A stretch of DNA of 64,000 nucleotides. Source: Plecoglossus altivelis. Lineage: Eukaryota; Chordata; Actinopteri; Osmeriformes; Plecoglossidae. Location of the stretch: NCBI GenBank assembly GCA_036571765.1, contig BROE01000017.1, positions 4,086,938 to 4,150,937 of the forward strand, written 5' to 3'. The notes under the pieces are model-generated. The model was given only the letters and a program-made list of their open reading frames with translations. It was not told the DNA's origin and did no database searches. Made by a program: the position numbers and the translations under genes. Positions 62,955 to 64,000 of the stretch are shown one piece after another (position 1 is the stretch's first letter; the number at the start of each line of letters is the position of its first letter).

Positions 62955-63930
62955 GTGTGGGATTTGAACCAGGGTTGCCAGCTTGTTGGCCATGTGTGCA
63001 ACCCCTACACTATTGATGCCCACCCACCTCCCTGTGAAATAACTTATATGTATTGCTTGATTGCTATCTTAAACTAAATGACTTTTCAGGTAGCCAGAGC
63101 AAGGACTTGAACCAAGGTTGCTGTGTTTGACCTTAGCCTTCAGTTTACACGTGCTGTGTGAATGAACCTGTTCTGCAGGACACTCTAATTGCCAGTATGA
63201 CACATACAGCTCAGATAAATGAACAATCACTTGGTCTCAGCAAGATTTGAACCATGGTTGCTGAATTTGACCTTAATCGTCCTTGCACACATGCTTATCC
63301 ACTGAGCCACAGGGGTTTCCTCCAAGTTTCCTTTCTGAAAGACAGTCTAATTGCCATCCTGAAACTTATCTGTATCAGTTAAATGAACCATCGGTAGGTC
63401 TGAGCAAGATTTGAACCGTGGCAGCTGGATTTAGCCTTAGACTTGATGGCACTTATGTTTACCCACTGAGCCATAGAGAGCTCCTGCGACACCCCTTTCC
63501 ACAAGACATTGTAAATTCTCTCATGACACTATGAACCGCCAAAGGACAACGTACACTTTGTACCATCGCCAAGTTATACAACATATCTACTGAACTGATA
63601 TCAGTTAAACGAAGAATCAGCTGGTGTACGTAAGATTTGAACATGGGTTATTGAATTTGGCCGTTAACGTAGTTACACAAACACTAAGCCACGGGGCTCC
63701 TGCAAAACTTCTTTCCCACAAGACCGTTTAGTTGCCATTATGACATCACGGATCGCCAGAGAAACCAGAGGACAGCAACCACAACAAACTAAGAACCATC
63801 TGACGATACAGCCCCAAGGTCAAGTCTGACGTTTATAAAGAAACACAATTGCAGCAAGATTTGAACAAGTGTTGCTGAATTTGGCCTTAGATTTGTTAGC
63901 AAACACACTTTCCCACTGAGGGTTCCTACC
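62955..63930 (-). repeat. tRNA-like repeat copies, reverse orientation
   Basis: On the minus strand, B-box-like GGTTCAAATC words lie at about 62959-62970, 63103-63113, 63243-63253, 63407-63417, 63633-63643 and 63857-63867. A-box-like TGGCTCAGTGG words lie at 63299-63309 and 63463-63473, with weaker forms near 63682-63692 and 63914. Spacing is 140-225 bp. Flanking words such as TCTAATTGCCAT and AGTTAAATGAACCAT recur between copies, so larger units were duplicated. Confidence 0.65.
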
Positions 63931-63960
63931 AGGCTGTCTAATAGCCATTCTAATACTTCC

Positions 63961-64000
63961 CTGCTCCAACACACCTGATTCTAATGAATGGGTCGTTATC
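63961..64000. mobile_element. Edge of a hAT-like MITE, cut by the window end
   Basis: CTGCTCCAACACACCTGATT then CTAATGAATGGGTCGTTATC matches in pattern the internal part of the MITE in the taf1 intron (CTCCAGCACACCTGTTTCAA, GACAGCTCGTTAT). Only part of the element is in the window. Confidence 0.5.

Larger units (their letters stand above)
61805..64000 (-). other. znf711 intron or flank with repeats
   Basis: No coding exon of znf711 was recognised here. The region holds a hAT-MITE-like edge near 61907-61945 (GCAGTGGTTCTCAACCCTGG), a tRNA-like repeat array (62184-63930) and another MITE edge at the window end (63961-64000, CTCCAACACACCTGATTCTA). Confidence 0.7.

Overview
The window is vertebrate nuclear DNA, most likely from a ray-finned (teleost) fish. 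Every protein gene is split by GT-AG introns except the rhog coding region. The predicted proteins are clear relatives of vertebrate genes. Introns and intergenic DNA are full of CA/CT microsatellites, C/G homopolymers, minisatellites and teleost-type interspersed repeats, and there are two runs of N (24797-25328 and 60082-60608). No prokaryotic, phage or CRISPR feature is present.

Layout: (1) 2-8612 (+) nlgn3, neuroligin-3, five coding exons joining in frame to 808 aa. (2) 11648-16164 (+) plp1, myelin proteolipid of the DM20 type, seven exons, 246 aa; exon 1 carries only the start codon plus one base. (3) 17475-21075 (-) a ZNF185-like LIM protein, ten exons, 700 aa, with a long Ala-Glu-Pro repeat; it converges tail-to-tail with plp1. 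(4) 21076-28275, 7 kb with no supported gene and one gap. (5) 28276-32682 (+) an FHDC-type formin (FH2 domain). (6) 34218-34793 (+) rhog, 191 aa, with a 2.1 kb 3' UTR. (7) 38149-54386 (+) taf1, TFIID subunit 1, about 41 coding exons plus one probable cassette exon. (8) 55802-58626 (+) an unrecognised single-pass membrane protein, nine exons, 293 aa. (9) 60627-61804 (-) the 3' exon of znf711, twelve C2H2 fingers; its 5' exons lie beyond the window. (10) 61805-64000 znf711 intron or flank with an array of tRNA-like repeats arranged in both orientations around a 38-bp palindrome.

The genes do not form a pathway. NLGN3 and TAF1 are neighbours in human Xq13, and PLP1, ZNF711 and ZNF185 are also on the human X (from general knowledge), so the segment looks like a piece of the ancestral block that became part of the mammalian X. 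Exon joins were made by hand from splice consensus. For nlgn3, plp1, znf185 and the unknown membrane protein, exon lengths sum to an exact multiple of three, which strongly supports the models.

The points most worth a second look are the unknown membrane protein gene, two minisatellites that repeat an authentic 5' splice site, a 60-nt frame-preserving cassette exon in taf1, the AEP repeat in the ZNF185-like protein, and the tRNA-like array with its palindrome.
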